A stretch of DNA of 64,000 nucleotides, taken from NCBI GenBank assembly GCA_010015655.1, contig ML976707.1, positions 401,498 through 465,497 of the forward strand, in the 5' to 3' direction. The notes beneath the pieces were generated by a model that ran no database searches, was not told the DNA's origin, and was given only the letters and a program-made list of their open reading frames with translations. Shown here piece after piece: positions 33,179 through 45,584 of this stretch. Positions within the stretch are counted from its first letter, which is position 1. Each line of letters opens with the position of its first letter. A program made the translations under genes and the position numbers. Source of the stretch: Bimuria novae-zelandiae CBS 107.79. Taxonomy: Eukaryota; Ascomycota; Dothideomycetes; Pleosporales; Didymosphaeriaceae.

Positions 33179-33568
33179 ACGGGGGATGGGACATGGTGGG
33201 ATTGAGTGTTGCTCGTGGTCGCGCGTGGATGAAGCGTAAGTGATCTGTTCCCCGCTCTATTATTAGGTGCTATGGAAAACGTAGACGTTCACTAAAGAGC
33301 AGCCCATCTATACATATATTTTGGGAAGAAGCGAGTCAGGCCCCGTTGACGATGCGTGGGCGCCCTACATGTGTACAGGATCGACCACATATTCTTCAGT
33401 GAAACTCCAGTGCGTTTGACCCTTGTATTGTCCATGAAAAAAAATCCTATAATTAGACATCATGTTCCATTTCCACAAACGCTTTCATAATCACGCATGT
33501 CACGATCCGCTCAGCCATCATGCCGCCCACTATATGTACTTCCGAAGACCGCAGTCATCACCGAACGC
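33179..33568. other. Intergenic region between convergent genes
   Basis: No gene seen. Confidence 0.5.
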
Positions 33569-34437
33569 TCAAACCAACCCAAGAGCCACCATCCCCCACA
33601 CCAACAAAGACGGCACAAACATTCCTACAATGGCCACCGGGATCCTCCACGCCTGCGTCCACGGCAATTGCACGTCCGGCTCTGGGTCAGCATCTGGGTC
33701 CAAAGCTTCGTCGTGCTTGGGGACCTCCTCATGCTCCAGGACAGCATCCGGCTCAGCGAGAACGTCCGGCTCAGTGACAACGTCAGGCTCAACGATAATG
33801 TCAGGCTCGGTGACAGCGTCCGGTTCCGACGCACCGTCGCGTGCGACCTGCGCAGCCTTGCGCTGCGCCTTCGTCTTCTTGCGGCGACGCTTCTTCTTCT
33901 CCGACTGCTCGATATCGGTATTTTTGACGCTTGGCTGCTCGGGCATCTGCTCAGATAGTGACTCCTTGGGTGCCTCAGTGTCAAGCGTCGTCGTGGCAAT
34001 GACGTCCATGGGCATATCCTGATCGCTCATAGCCATGCCAGACTGACCTGCCTATGAATGCCTCAGCTTGGGAGGTATTCTCGCGTATGGCAACGGGGAC
34101 TTTCTATGTAGTATTTTAGCAGCTGTATATTATATCCTGGTGTAACACAACATCGTATTAGGTTACTTACCTCGACATCCTGCTCTGTCTCTTCAGGAAC
34201 ATTCGGCCTTCTCAACGATCGTCTTGCCATCCTCGCTTCCTCCTCTTCTTCTTCTTCTTCTTCAGTAGAATGCATCTCAAACGAGGAAGTATCCGAAGGA
34301 GCTGACTCTGATTCCAACGTCACACCTGACTTTCGCGCCTTGCGCTTCTCTGACTTTGGAGGCTTATTCGATGCAGATGGCTGACCGGCGTCGGTACCGA
34401 GGCTGGCGAAAGGGTTGGTGGTGGCCAGGTGGGCCAT
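33569..34437 (-). CDS. Unknown acidic protein with EPD repeats and C-terminal membrane anchor
   Basis: No family recognised. Two exons, 34437-34171 and 34051-33569, joined by a 119-nt intron (GTAAGT donor, ATAG acceptor), give 249 residues. Exon 1 is Ser/Lys-rich and contains a run of glutamates encoded by a CTT/CTC microsatellite near 34242-34262. Exon 2 has a basic patch (KKKRRRKKTKAQRKAA) followed by about ten EPD-type repeats (SEPDAVTEPDIIVEPDVVTE...). It ends in a hydrophobic helix (IPVAIVGMFVPSLLVWGMV) close to the C-terminus. This is the pattern of a tail-anchored membrane protein with a disordered cytosolic region (inference). It converges with the NRPS. Confidence 0.7.
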
Positions 34438-35128
34438 TCAAGATCGCTCAGACATCTTGCTGGTGCGGATATTTGTTTATTAGTTCGTGGGGTGGCTATT
34501 GGTCGCCGGGTGAGTGTTTCTTAATCGTGAGGTATGGGTTTCTTAGTCGTGAGGTGAGTGATATCGGGTGTTGCTGTGGAGAGCGGTGTCAAGTGTGGGC
34601 GCCGTGTTTATGTATGCCGCGGAAACGTAGCCGTGGCCCACGTGCGAGCGTGAATGAGCGTGAAGCGGCGGTCAGAGCGCGTTTGCGAGAGAGAGGTCGT
34701 TTGTGGAAGCCGCTACACTCACCAAGCTCGAGCCACAGTGAGTTAGAGCCGTTTTGTTACATCGAAAACTTTTATATATTCAACTTTGGTAACGTGCGTT
34801 ACGTGCCAGAGTTGAGAAGTGGACTGGAGATTCAATTGCGGTAATGCCCCACAATACACTTTCACGCTTATCGCATCTAGAAAATAAATGACACTACTCT
34901 AAGTGGTCTTTTCTGTATGACCGTTTCTTGTACAGCTGCAAAGCTCGCTCAACGCGTTTATGTATGCACCTTACTTTATACGAAAATATTTGTTTGTTTG
35001 TTTTGCTAGACAAAGAATGAATTTGTGTGCTGTCACAATAAAGTTACATAATCTATCCAGCTCCAAACGCCTACCCATGCAATGCATGCCAGAAAATGCT
35101 TCAGACCAAGCTCCACACAATGCCGTGC
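34438..35128. other. Intergenic region
   Basis: Promoter side of the EPD-repeat gene and 3' side of the lipoxygenase fragment. Nothing supported. Confidence 0.5.
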
Positions 35129-36571
35129 CTAAACCGAGAAGAACCACGGGATGTAAGACAGGTTAAGCGTGGTCCAACAGAACGGAATGTTCTGTCCGGT
35201 ACACATCCCATCTGCCTCGATCTTGCGCGCATCGTTCTTCGCACCCAGCTCGCTCATCGCGTTATAATACGCGTCCGCAGCCTCATGAACTTTCTGCTCG
35301 CCAAAGCGCGCAAGGAAGTCAGGACCTGAGTACGCGTGCGCAAGCGTGCGCGGCGGGTCCATAGTCCGGTAGCGAGGGCGGTTGAACGACGCCAGGAAGC
35401 CGATATAGGTGACGGACGCCGTGGCGTTGGGCAAAAACGGGACCACAGACTCGATGCCCTTGGCTTTCGGAAGGGGCTTGTAGAGACCACCAGGGTGGAA
35501 TGGCAGCGTCAGGGAGCTGCGCACTGGGTCGCCCGCGTTGAGCGAGTGGTGCGCTACCTGCAGCCAGGCGTTGTGCGTCAGGACGTCGACGAGGATCTTC
35601 TTGCTTGCTTTGGTAGGGAATGACTGCACAGGAATGAGGCCTTACTTCTTGAACTCGGGACCCGTCGGGCCGCGGCGGACTTCTTTGAACCAGGCAGCCA
35701 CCTCGTGGTCGTCGGCGACCTGCTTATCGCGAGCGTAGTATGCGTCGACGAAGGAGGTGAAGAAAGCTCGCTGGATGCGCAGAATCTCCGATGCATCGTC
35801 CCAGAAGGGGAAAACTTTGAACGGATACTTGCCGGAGGCGTCTACGAGACCGCGGGCTTGGAAATCAGCTTGTAGGTAGTTGGGCTCGAATGCGCCGTAT
35901 GTCTTCCAATTTTTGGTGACGAAGTTGCGGCAGCCGATCTGACTGATATGAAAGTTCTCGTCCCAGTGCCCCATTGGGTCGAAGCAGAGAGCTTCGCCAA
36001 CCGGTCGCGCAGAATACGCCTGGTAGTTAAGACGATCGAGCACCGCCATGATGGGATGTTTATCGCTGAGCGTGCGCATAGCGGCCTCATGCAACGCCTC
36101 GCCCACATTGTGAGTGGCTGTCAGATGGTAGATCTGGAGGTGGAATTGGTCGGCGACGTTGAACATGATTTTGGCGAGAAGCCAGTAGGCCTCTTTGTCG
36201 AGGGATGTATAGGTGAGGTTCGCGTCAATGTTGGTGCGGATACCCAGCGGGAGCAGATCACCCTTGTCATCAATGTAAAAGAGCGCCGAGACGGGAGCTC
36301 CGTATTTGTCGTTGAACTTCGACGGCACGTAGGTCTTCTGATCCACTTGGTAGCTGTCTGTGGAACGTTGGCGGAGGTTCTAATCAGGAGTCATGCACGT
36401 GTGAACACTGACGATCAACGACAAAAAGCTTGTTGCCTTGAGTAGCTCGACCACAGTGTGACCCGAGATCTTCTTCGCGTCGGCGTCCGAGATGTCAATG
36501 AGCTTGGTATCCTTTTACGCCTCCTTGTAGAGCGTGTAGGGTCGCACCAGCCTCTCTCCGCCAAAGAAGGT
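35129..36571 (-). pseudogene. Lipoxygenase, C-terminal part (gene split by a retroelement)
   Basis: Carries most of the catalytic domain of a secreted manganese-type fungal lipoxygenase, which oxygenates polyunsaturated fatty acids. Recognisable blocks: ALFYIDDKGDLLPLGIRTN, WLLAKIMFNVADQFHLQIYH, LTATHNVGEALHEAAMRTLS, HPIMAVLDRLNYQAYSARPV, GHWDENF, LTHNAWLQVAHHSLNAGDP, TLPFHPGGLYKPLP, and a C-terminal valine, which in this family is a metal ligand through its carboxylate. An intron at 36358-36412 restores VDHSYQVDQKTY. Lesions: TAA at 36515-36517, a one-base loss near 36434-36438 (LLKG/NKLFVVD), and TAA at 35642-35644 (K-*-GLIPVQSF). Both TAA codons fit CAA with a CpA-to-TpA change. It begins at the target duplication (36567-36571). 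The N-terminal part is at 41517-42064. Confidence 0.9.
36567..36571 (+). repeat. Target-site duplication AAGGT (left)
   Basis: Identical to 41517-41521. Keeping one copy joins the two lipoxygenase halves in frame (APL|TFFGGERL). Confidence 0.9.
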
Positions 36572-36724
36572 GTGGCGGTGTATGCAGTGAAGCAAAAGAT
36601 CGTGTAGAGTAGTTCAACCAAGATAAAAAGTGTATTGTTGTCCGTTCTGTTGTTCTGCTGTTGTGGCCACCTTTTTTATAGCTATAACTCGGGTCTGTTT
36701 ACATAACGTATCTACGATACTGTT
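36572..36724 (+). repeat. Left LTR, 153 nt
   Basis: Starts GTGGCGGTGTATGCAGTGAA and ends CGATACTGTT. Differs from the right copy almost only by C-to-T and G-to-A changes, with the right copy more altered. Confidence 0.9.
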
Positions 36725-37333
36725 GAGTAATATGCTAAATCCTTAATTATTATTAGTCTTAATAGCTATTATATTTTAAGTACAAATGCGCTATATCTTA
36801 CGTATATTTTAAATAATTTATATCTTTAAAAAGGCTTTAATTAATTTAGGAAAGTAGAAACTTTATACTACTTTAAGTATTAGTTAACTAAGTAACTAGC
36901 TTATTAGTTATTTTTTAAGGAGGTTTTCTCTTAAGATACTAGTTAAATTATATTAATTATAATTTAATAGAAACCCTTTTTTACTTAATCCTCTTATTAT
37001 CTCTAAGATATCTATTTTATTAATTTTAACTTTATATTAATTATATAAAAGTTGTTAGTATTGCCTTTAATAACTATTCTATTAACGTTCGCTATTAGTT
37101 GTTCTATAGCCTTCTTGCCTAGGTGGCCCTATATCTAATGAGCTATTCTTGCGTTAACAATCTAGTCTAGGCGCGGAGCCTTCGAAGGTCTGTAGGTGGT
37201 TCTAAAAGATAATAAAGGCGTAGGCTTTAGACGGTAGGATGCAATAGCATCTACCAGCTAATAATCTTTATTATATTCTAAATATGTAAGTATCATCTTT
37301 AGATTCCTTTTATATAGTAGCTCTTAGCCTAAA

Positions 37334-37783
37334 TGTTATGAGGCGCTCACACCTTAGGTCCGGTCCAGGTTAGGGCAGTAAGGCTAAAGTAGCACTTTAT
37401 AGATTATTTAGTAGTACGAGTTAATACGATAACTTAGCGCGTAGCTATATAATCTAATCTTATAAAGATAAGATAACTATTAGTCTATATAGGAGAACGT
37501 ACTCGCACAGAAGATATGTAAGTTAACTACAAGGAAGGAAACAACATAGGAGAATTGTCACACTATATACCAGTCTATTTCCCCCTCTGTATCTGGGTGA
37601 TCCGGACCTCTTGGCGGATCACCCTGATCCAAAGCTACTGTTGGATCAGGGTCACGTGACCCTAGCTAACCTAAGCAACCCCACGAGTCCTTACAGGCTA
37701 GCTATAGCATAATCTTATCTGCCTCCCCCTATCTATTCTTAGTTATAGTCGTGTCACTGCCCAGGGTCCTTGAGCTCGTAATA
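37334..37783 (+). mobile_element. Solo LTR (family 3), about 450 nt
   Basis: Begins TGTTATGAGGCGCTC and ends CTCGTAATA, flanked by CTAAA (37329-37333 and 37784-37788). The terminal TA is explained as a RIP-altered CA. The first about 220 nt match 60251-60470. Confidence 0.72.
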
Positions 37784-38033
37784 CTAAATTAAAATATATA
37801 TTAATTTTACGGTAACGTGCTAGGCTAATAAGATTAGTAATAAATCCTTAAATATAGGTAATATAAGTAAGTTCTAATATCTTAATTCTTATTAATATTT
37901 TTACTTTAAGCTTTATACTTTCTTAGATAATAATCAAACGTAGCTTAATCTAGCACTTATAAAATTAGTATTATTAGTGTTATACTTTTTTATTTATCCT
38001 ACTTAGTTTTCGCTATTAATAACGTGGGTGTTA

Positions 38034-39960
38034 AGTCGGGCACCCTAGTTTCCGACACCCCCCATTTTCCGACACCCCGCCAAATTTCGCCGCTGCCACC
38101 ACTCTACGTTGCGAATGTGCTCACAGCTTCATCAAATAATTTTAAAAAAGCATTAAAAAAATCGTATTTAAAGGATTTTAATCGCTTTCTTTATCTATAC
38201 TTAAATCACGATTAAGATACCGTCGTGTTAGTTATTAATTCTATACTAAACGTTACACTAATAATTACTCTACTTCTTTCTTAGAGCTACTCTCTTCCTT
38301 TATAATAATAACCCCTTACTCTACGCTTCTTACCTTACGAATACGTTAAGCAGGCTCTTAATTAGTTTAAGAAAGAACTTCTGTAAGACTTATAAAGAGA
38401 TTGTTTAGATTAGTTACGACTTTATGGCGTTTTAGCGGGTTAGCTTGCTCCACCTGCTTACGCAAGGAAGCAATCTTACAGTCTTATATAGTAACTATTA
38501 TTAAGGTATAGTTAAACGCTATAGTAGTAAGCCGAACGCATCGTCGTGTAGTTAGTAAGAAGTTCTTTTTAGAAAATAGCTTTACAACATCGCTACCGCG
38601 TTTTGGCGTCCTAATATCCATAGTAGAAGGGGGTAGTATTGACGACCGTTCGCGCACTACTACTCAGCGAGAACCTAAGGGCTTCCTTACGCTCTTAGGG
38701 TATAAGCCTGTTGCCTTCCACCTAGATCGGATGCACTGCTCTTAAAGGCCGATTTTACGTGCTTTTGTATAAAATTCGAGAAACTTAGCCTTCCTAAGCT
38801 TTGTTTTATCTGTCCAAGCTATATATTTGCTAACAAAGCGCCGATACGCCGCCTTTAGACTTAAAAAACAGCCCAAATCTAAAGGCTAAAATAGATGTGA
38901 AGTATAAGTAGGGAAAAAGAGTAAGTAAATATTATTTAAGTAACATATAGTTATAAATTTGTCTAAAGTATAACTACTATGGCTGTTAACGATAAGTAAT
39001 CGTGCCTTAGAGGGATTATTAGGCTTAGTCTATAGCAAAAACACCTTTTCTAGCTACTTAACAGCGATGTTATTACTTGTCTATCTATTTTGCGAAAAGG
39101 TAACATGCTAGCCTAGGTTCTAAGCTAAAAACTCCTTCTTAAACTACTGCTCCTGGATACTCTTAGCCTTAAAGATAATAAGGGGGTCTAGAGCGACGCC
39201 GAGCGCAGAGATACACTCTACTATAAAGGTTTAAGTATAGGTATTTATTATCTTAACTAGTATAGCGTTTAGGCTCTCTTGCGAGGAGCCTATAATAAGC
39301 CTATTAATGCCCTCGCCCTCTATAATACTGCCCTTGTTAGCATTATACCTGCGCCGGGGGGGGATCTAGCTTACTATTTTATACAGGTTAAACAAGTGCC
39401 TAATATTTTCTAGAGTAGCCTTATTTACGCGTTCTTAGCTAGTCCGGCGACTTAACTTTAACTTAATAGCTAGGTGGCGTTATATAAAGTAACTAGTCTA
39501 CTTCTTCCCTAGGTTCTTATAGTTACCCTATTACTTAAGAATAGTAATTACGATAGCCTATACTTGCGCATGCGTTAGCGCATAACTAAGGGCCTCTTAC
39601 TAAAGAATCTATTTTTCTAAAAGCTCTTCTTAAATAGTTATAAGCTATTATTTACTGTCGTAAGCGTACTAATAGGGTTAGGTACTATTAAAGTGGCTGC
39701 GAAGAGTGTTGCGTGGGACCTTATATTAGGTGGTAGCAGTGGCTAAAGCAACCCTAGATTTAAGGTCTATAAGCGTATTCTAGACATCTTCTTCTATGTA
39801 TCTAGCTATTTAAAGGTAGCGAAAATAGTGCAAAAAATATTTTTAAAATTAGCGAAGAATTAAGTTGTTTAAAGTTAATATTCGGTCGTGGTGCATGGTG
39901 GGGGGCGAGGTTGCGGGGCTATCGGAAACTATGGGGTGTCGGAAACTAGGGTGCCCGACT
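38034..39960. mobile_element. Nested Fot1/pogo-type DNA transposon, decayed
   Basis: 1927 nt with inverted repeats starting AGTCGGGCACCCTAGTTTCC and a TA duplication on each side (38032-38033, 39961-39962), as in Tc1/mariner-pogo elements. The repeat contains a direct subrepeat TTTCCGACACCCC. Length is that of Fot1-like elements. The interior is stop-filled, and I could not recover a continuous transposase. Confidence 0.88.
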
Positions 39961-41363
39961 TAAAGCTAGGATTAAGTATTTATTAATTACTAAGTTTGTT
40001 AATATTTTCTTCTACGCTAATAGCTATATATAGGCTATTTTTAGGCTTTATGCTATTATCTATAGTTAATTAAGCTAAATTTTTATTAGTATCTTTATGG
40101 AGAGCGTAGAGCTCTTAATTTTTTTTATAAAGCGTAACGTTCTTCGTTCTTGTCTTAAGACTTAAACCGTACCGTATTAGTAATTAGTTTAGTAGGAGGA
40201 TTACTATTATTTATAATAATATTCCTATCCTATTACTTTACGCACCACCTATTAAGTATCTTATTAATTTTTTTAAGCTATAATTAGTAGTAAAGGCGGC
40301 TTTTAGCTTCTTTTAGCTAATAGTATTAGTATATTTTTTTAGTTATCTTAAATACTTAGCGTTAATTAACTAGCATTTAGTCTAGTAATGTTTTAGGCTA
40401 TATAGGTATTAAGACTTATTTTTATTACTATTTTTTTTTACTATTAAGGCTTAGCAGCGTCTAGTTCTATAGCTATAAAAACTAAGTTTTATTAATATTA
40501 ATTAAACACGCTTAAGGTAGGTTATAAATTTACTAATATAGTTTTTTATTAATAAAATAGTGGTGATAGCATTCTTTAAGTTAATTAAGACTTATAGGTC
40601 TAATATACTATATTTAGGATTAATTATCTTATAGGTAATAAGGAAATCTTCTTATATCCTAGATCTAGATATCTTAGGTATACCTATAGCGATACATATG
40701 TTAGTAATCTCTACCTAAGATCGTAGCCACTCTTTAACCTTCTTATTACGTGGCGGCGTCTATAGGTTCTTATATCGTATAATAAATTTTTATTAACGTA
40801 TTGCGTTAGATAGTGCAAAGTGCTTTTTAAACGTTATTTACTATTTATATAGGGTACTCTTATTCTTAATTAAGTAAAAATATTTTATAGTAATTATTTT
40901 ACTAATCTTTAAGTTAAATTCTACTTAAGCTTGTTTTTAACGCTTAAACTTAAAATCCTTACGCTCTTATTACTTATATTCCTACTAGTATAGCTTTTAC
41001 TAAGTAGTAATAAGATAAGCTATTAATATAGCTTTTTTATTATAATTTATAAGTTACGGTTTAAATAGTGCTATTAACGTGGGCAGATCTACTACTATTA
41101 TAATAAAGTTTACGTACTACTAAAGGTTATTCTTTTAGGCAGTATCCTTTTAAATAAATATCTATTTATACTAATTATTAGCTTAATTAAAAATAATAGT
41201 TACTTAGGTAACTATAAGATCTATCGTAGTAGTTATTATATAAGGTATTAGTAACTTTATATAAGTTATAAGTACTAATTAATTATTATAAGTATATAAG
41301 CTTTAGTCGTGCGATCTTCTTCGTAATCCGTCGTAAGCTTAGTCGCAATCTAGGCTTATAACT

Positions 41364-41516
41364 ATGGCGGTGTATACAGTGAAGCAAAAGTTTATATACA
41401 GTAGCTTAATTAAGATAAAAAGTGTATTATTGTCCGTTCTGTTATTCTGCTATTGTGGCCACCTTTTTTATAGCCGCAACTTAGGTCTGTTTACATGACG
41501 TATCTATAATACTGTT
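41364..41516 (+). repeat. Right LTR, 153 nt
   Basis: Direct copy of 36572-36724, followed immediately by AAGGT. Confidence 0.9.
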
Positions 41517-42064
41517 AAGGTAAGAGGTGCTTGATAAGATGAGGAAGCAGCACCAGACCACCACCACGTGGCACACATGATCCTCGTCTCCTCATAACCG
41601 TCACAGATGGAATCGAGGGTGTAGTTGGTCAATGAGCCAAGAGCCGGCTTCAGTGGCGACGCGTTGAGCCACTGGTCTTTGTACAGAACTTTTACGTAGT
41701 CGTCCAGACTAGCAAGGCTGCCATTCACCGCTACGATGGCCTTCTTGACCTCTGCGACGTCTTTCTGGATTTCAGTGGTGATGATGTTGCGGTCGACCTG
41801 CCACTGGTCCCAAGCCATGGCTACGCGTTCCTCCCCAAGCTTGCCCATTGGGAAAGCCGCGCCATTGCCAATTTGAGAGACGTTGTAGAGGAAGTTGTCG
41901 TGGCGATATACGACTTCCTTCTTTCTAGCCGCCGATGCGGGGTCCTCCTGAGGAATGGTCACAATAGCAGTGGCATTGCTGTCGCTCTGACGAGAATTGA
42001 GCACTGCTGCATTGATTGAAGTGCCGCAGGCGAAGAGCAGCGAGAGAAGAGCAAGTCGCGGTAT
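41517..42064 (-). pseudogene. Lipoxygenase, N-terminal part
   Basis: Upstream half of the gene whose remainder is at 35129-36571. It encodes a signal peptide (xPRLALLSLLFACGTSINA) and the lipoxygenase N-terminal region: FLYNVSQIGNGAAFPMGKLG, LASLDDYVKVLYKDQWLNAS, LGSLTNYTLDSICDGYEETR, WWWSGAASSSYQAPLT. The frame then runs into the retroelement. The expected start codon at 42062-42064 reads ATA inside an otherwise good initiation context (ACCATACCG). An ATG-to-ATA change (TpG to TpA) fits RIP on the other strand. Reading can be pushed upstream only to a GTG codon at 42100, just after a TGA. A TATATA sequence near 42150-42156 may be the old promoter. Confidence 0.88.
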
Positions 42065-42280
42065 GGTAACTGATGTGGAAAGGAAAAAAAGGAGTGACAC
42101 TCAGCCGTGAAGGAATGATGAGCTGAGTGAGAGAGACAAGAGTGAAGAGCTATATAATCATGTGGTGACCACGCCGCGATATTTATTGCCGATGTAGAAG
42201 TCCCAGGGTCAAACGCGGTAGCATAGTGCCGGCGCTTGGCCACTCAGCCACGTGAATTTTACCGGAGGTCGGAAATGTGT

Positions 42281-42312
42281 GTGTTTGCAGGCACGTGTGT
42301 TTGCAGGCACGT
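42281..42312 (+). repeat. 16-nt tandem duplication
   Basis: GTGTTTGCAGGCACGT occurs twice in direct succession, upstream of the former lipoxygenase promoter. Confidence 0.9.
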
Positions 42313-43453
42313 GTGAAGCCTCCTAAACGTAGCCGCAAACCGTTGGGTCACTTGCAAAAGCGAGTTACCTTGAAATTTTTAGGGAAACTCGGAGTTGGTA
42401 AATGTACGCTAGCAGGTAGTGACCATGTATATGGGCTTTGGGCCAAATGCTGCCAGCCAAACAACTCGCCTGTTCTCTACTTCCAGCCAAGCAGCATTCG
42501 CTCTACACCTAGCCTGTAAATTGGTTATACTAAACGGGATCTCTCTCCCAATGTTTATTAGAAACGCAAACAGAAATGTAGACAGTCGCTGGTAGAGGAA
42601 CCTAACGGTAGCCCTTTACTGAGTTTCACAGCGTCTTCGAGCTACCAATCTCCGAGTGACAACGCCGCCTCAGCACGCTTTCTTGGGCCTCTGTGAAAAC
42701 TCGAAAGGCATACCATGTAGTTACATATAGTGATAGTAATGGTGATACTCCATAGTGACATGCAAAGTGGAAGCAAATCTCCAAAGTTCCGCGAGAATTC
42801 GGCGCTGGCGAACGGGATGCCAGATGAGGCTAGCTCAATGCGACTGCGAATAGCTCCGACTTTCATGATCCTGACCGGACGCGGAGCCGCATCCTGAAGG
42901 CTACATTCCAACCTTTCGTACGTACGAGGCTCCTCTGCGCACGAAGATCCGCGATGCCGAGAGCGTAGTTCGTGAAGCCATGTACAGTTGCAATCGAACA
43001 GCTGCGCGGACACTAAACAGCAGTCGCATTAGCAGAAGGGTCGCTCATAATATCCCTGGAGCGCATTGTCGTGGGGTGTCGAGGATTGATTGAGAAGTAG
43101 GACGTGTACGGCCTATTCCTGGCGATGGACGAAGACCGCTGGGCGAACGGGAAGGCCGATGGGGATCCTTTGAAATAAAGCAAAACCATGATAGATGTGG
43201 AGAGCATTCGTAGGGGCAAAGAACGTATAAAGGTATCAAATCCACGGAGCAAGGAAAGAGGCGGGAAGAGTACAAAGATATGTATGAGATCGATGCATCA
43301 GATACAGCATCAGAACTGCGCTTGTCTTTGCGTGTACACACGTGCTCCACCCATGACCGTCGCGATGCAGGTGGTTGTCGCTTTCGGTGAGAACTGCAAC
43401 AGCAGCGTCAGTCGAGGGCCTGTGAGGTAGAGCCACTGAATTACTGACATGTA

Positions 43454-43811
43454 GACAGACTCGCAACGGCGGGCAGACAAGTACGATGGCAGCAGCTCGG
43501 TCAGTCGAGGGGCAGGCGCCGAATTTCCACAGGCCGTCCAATTCCGCGAACAATTTTGCAACGCATTGCCAGTTGAGTTGTCCCAGAAAGAGTTGTACAG
43601 TGATCGCTTGCTGTCCCCAAATACGAATGTGGACATCTCGCTCGCAGCAGTCCAGATAACGCAGGGACTTTACGAGGATGAGATCGTACACGTACAACAG
43701 GAAGTAGTCTTGATAGCTGAAAGATTGACGCGAGTATCAGGTAGACTGTCTTGGAAGCGGCTCAATCCTAAGTCCGAAGAAGGCTGCAGTCGTTGCATCG
43801 GAATCACATAG
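43454..43811 (+). CDS. Possible exon of an unknown gene
   Basis: An open frame follows a branch/acceptor-like TACTGACATGTAG and encodes about 118 residues with ordinary codon use (FREQFCNALPVELSQKELYS, then SLAAVQITQGLYEDEIVHVQ), ending at TAG 43809-43811. I found no convincing upstream exon, and an antisense ORF of similar length competes. Function unknown. Confidence 0.25.
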
Positions 43812-45584
43812 TCATCCGAGGTAAACATTTGAGCGCCGAAGCAGGGAGAAAGCTGATCGATGGCACCAGAGCTCGGCTCGGCTCGTCCGTGTACGGGCTT
43901 CGAGACAACGTGAACTTCTCTTCACCATGCTGGTTAATGGCAAAACAGTTGTGAGGATAGCGTCCCACTGCCTTGCACGATCGACCGGCTTGTCGAAGTG
44001 CATTGTTCAGTAAACATCTGGAGCGTTCCGACTGCAACAGTGCAACGGCTATCGACGCGGTGCTGCCGCTGAACCCCGTTACTATGTGGAACAGCAATAT
44101 TTATGTGACGCTATGATTTCTGCTGTTACCATAATACATGCTGCTGTTTCTTACATGAGGTACGTCTTCCCCGTCACGGAGGTAGCGAAATGAATGCACA
44201 CATGCATGCTAAGCTCATTCCGGACGGCATTTCCTATGGTTACAGGGACGACGTCCCCAGTTATGGCTGGCGCAGGCAGGCGTTAATAGGACACGAGGTT
44301 CCCAATAGTACGGTCGTTGCCGCAATGCAGATCCTTGAAGAGATGGTCGGATAGATGCCGAGTTCTTATTGAAATGTCACCAGTACAGCAGGGGAATCAA
44401 GTCGTCGCCTGGAAGGTTGGCAGGCGTGCACACCCGTCACAGCCGACGAGTCCGACCAAGGAGCATAGAGGGCGAGGTTTGTTGTCACAAATACTGTAAC
44501 GAGCCTGAGAGGAAGGGACAGCGTGGAGAGGGAAGCATCGGCTAGAGATGGACGCAAAGGTCTTAGTGATCCGATGACGCATGAGTCGTCCGGCCCGGCT
44601 TGCCCTCACCTTCAGGCTGCATGAACCATCGAAACATTCCACGAACCTCTTTCAAACCTCGACCCTATTGCACTGTGTGACCACGTGTGAGTACACGTAA
44701 ATGTCCAGTCTCAATGAGTAAAGCTTCTTGTATCGTGTTGTGGTGTTCGCCATGGACCCTTTCCTCGTGAAGCGAAGCGGCACGGAATTGCTAGCCGCAT
44801 GTCGAGTCACGCTACGATTTGTGCATCTCGGATATCTTTCTTATACACATCACGAAAGAGCGGGGCGCTATGAAATTTTGCCGAGCATCGCTTCACTCTG
44901 AGCACAATGAGGCCTCAGCGTTCGAGGTGCTTTGGGGCATCAGAAAAGGGGGGTAGGAAAGAGGCGTATCTAGCTACCGAGCTCAACGTTCTTCATAATC
45001 ACTCCTGATGCGCCGACCGTACGCCTTCGGGCGAAAAGCACACGACTATAGACCCATCGAAAGCGATACCTATCATTAGGTCCCCACAGCGCATACGTAG
45101 CACGCAGCCCACAGCATCCGCCTGAGCCGTCATGGCTCGACTGAACCCGAATCCGGCACCCTCCGCCACTTGCTTCGCTTCAAGGTCGGCACGCGAGAGA
45201 AGAGCGCCTTCGCCACAGTCACTGAGCTTGCGTTCGAGCGGGGTCGAACATGTTCGACCCCCTACTGAGCAGGACCACACTGAATCACGGTCGTTTCGTC
45301 GCACTGTCCCGTCCACGGACTCTGGGGCCAGTACCGAGGACGCAGCCGAGCTCTGCGACTGGAGAGATGCGCTCACCGGGATGGAGGAGAAGGATAATGG
45401 GCGTATGAAATCCGGATATCTGCTGCTCTGTCCTCTGTCGCTAATTCGACGGTGTGTCAGGTACGGGTGGTGGAAATAAGGATAAGGATGATGATGAAGA
45501 CTGCAGCGTCGACATCCCCGAAGCTGCATGCCCCAGTACGTTTAGGACGGCCGTGGTGACGAGCCGGGCCACATAAGACGGACC

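Larger units (their letters stand above)
36572..41516 (+). mobile_element. Decayed LTR-type retroelement inside the lipoxygenase gene
   Basis: Bounded by 153-nt direct repeats (36572-36724 and 41364-41516) and a 5-bp duplication. The interior is AT-rich, TpA-rich and stop-filled. A plus-strand stretch near 40190-40380 reads like a RIP-altered Ty3/gypsy reverse transcriptase (IYNNIPI in place of Y-DD-I, later LKYLALIN); this is weak evidence. Two later insertions are nested: a solo LTR at 37334-37783 and a Fot1-like element at 38034-39960. Without them the element is only about 2.6 kb, so it is internally deleted or non-autonomous. LTR ends are not the usual TG...CA. Confidence 0.85.

Noticed and set aside
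36380..36382. TAG in the lipoxygenase fragment as another nonsense codon
   Set aside because: It lies inside the intron at 36358-36412, whose removal restores VDHSYQVDQKTY, so it is not a lesion.
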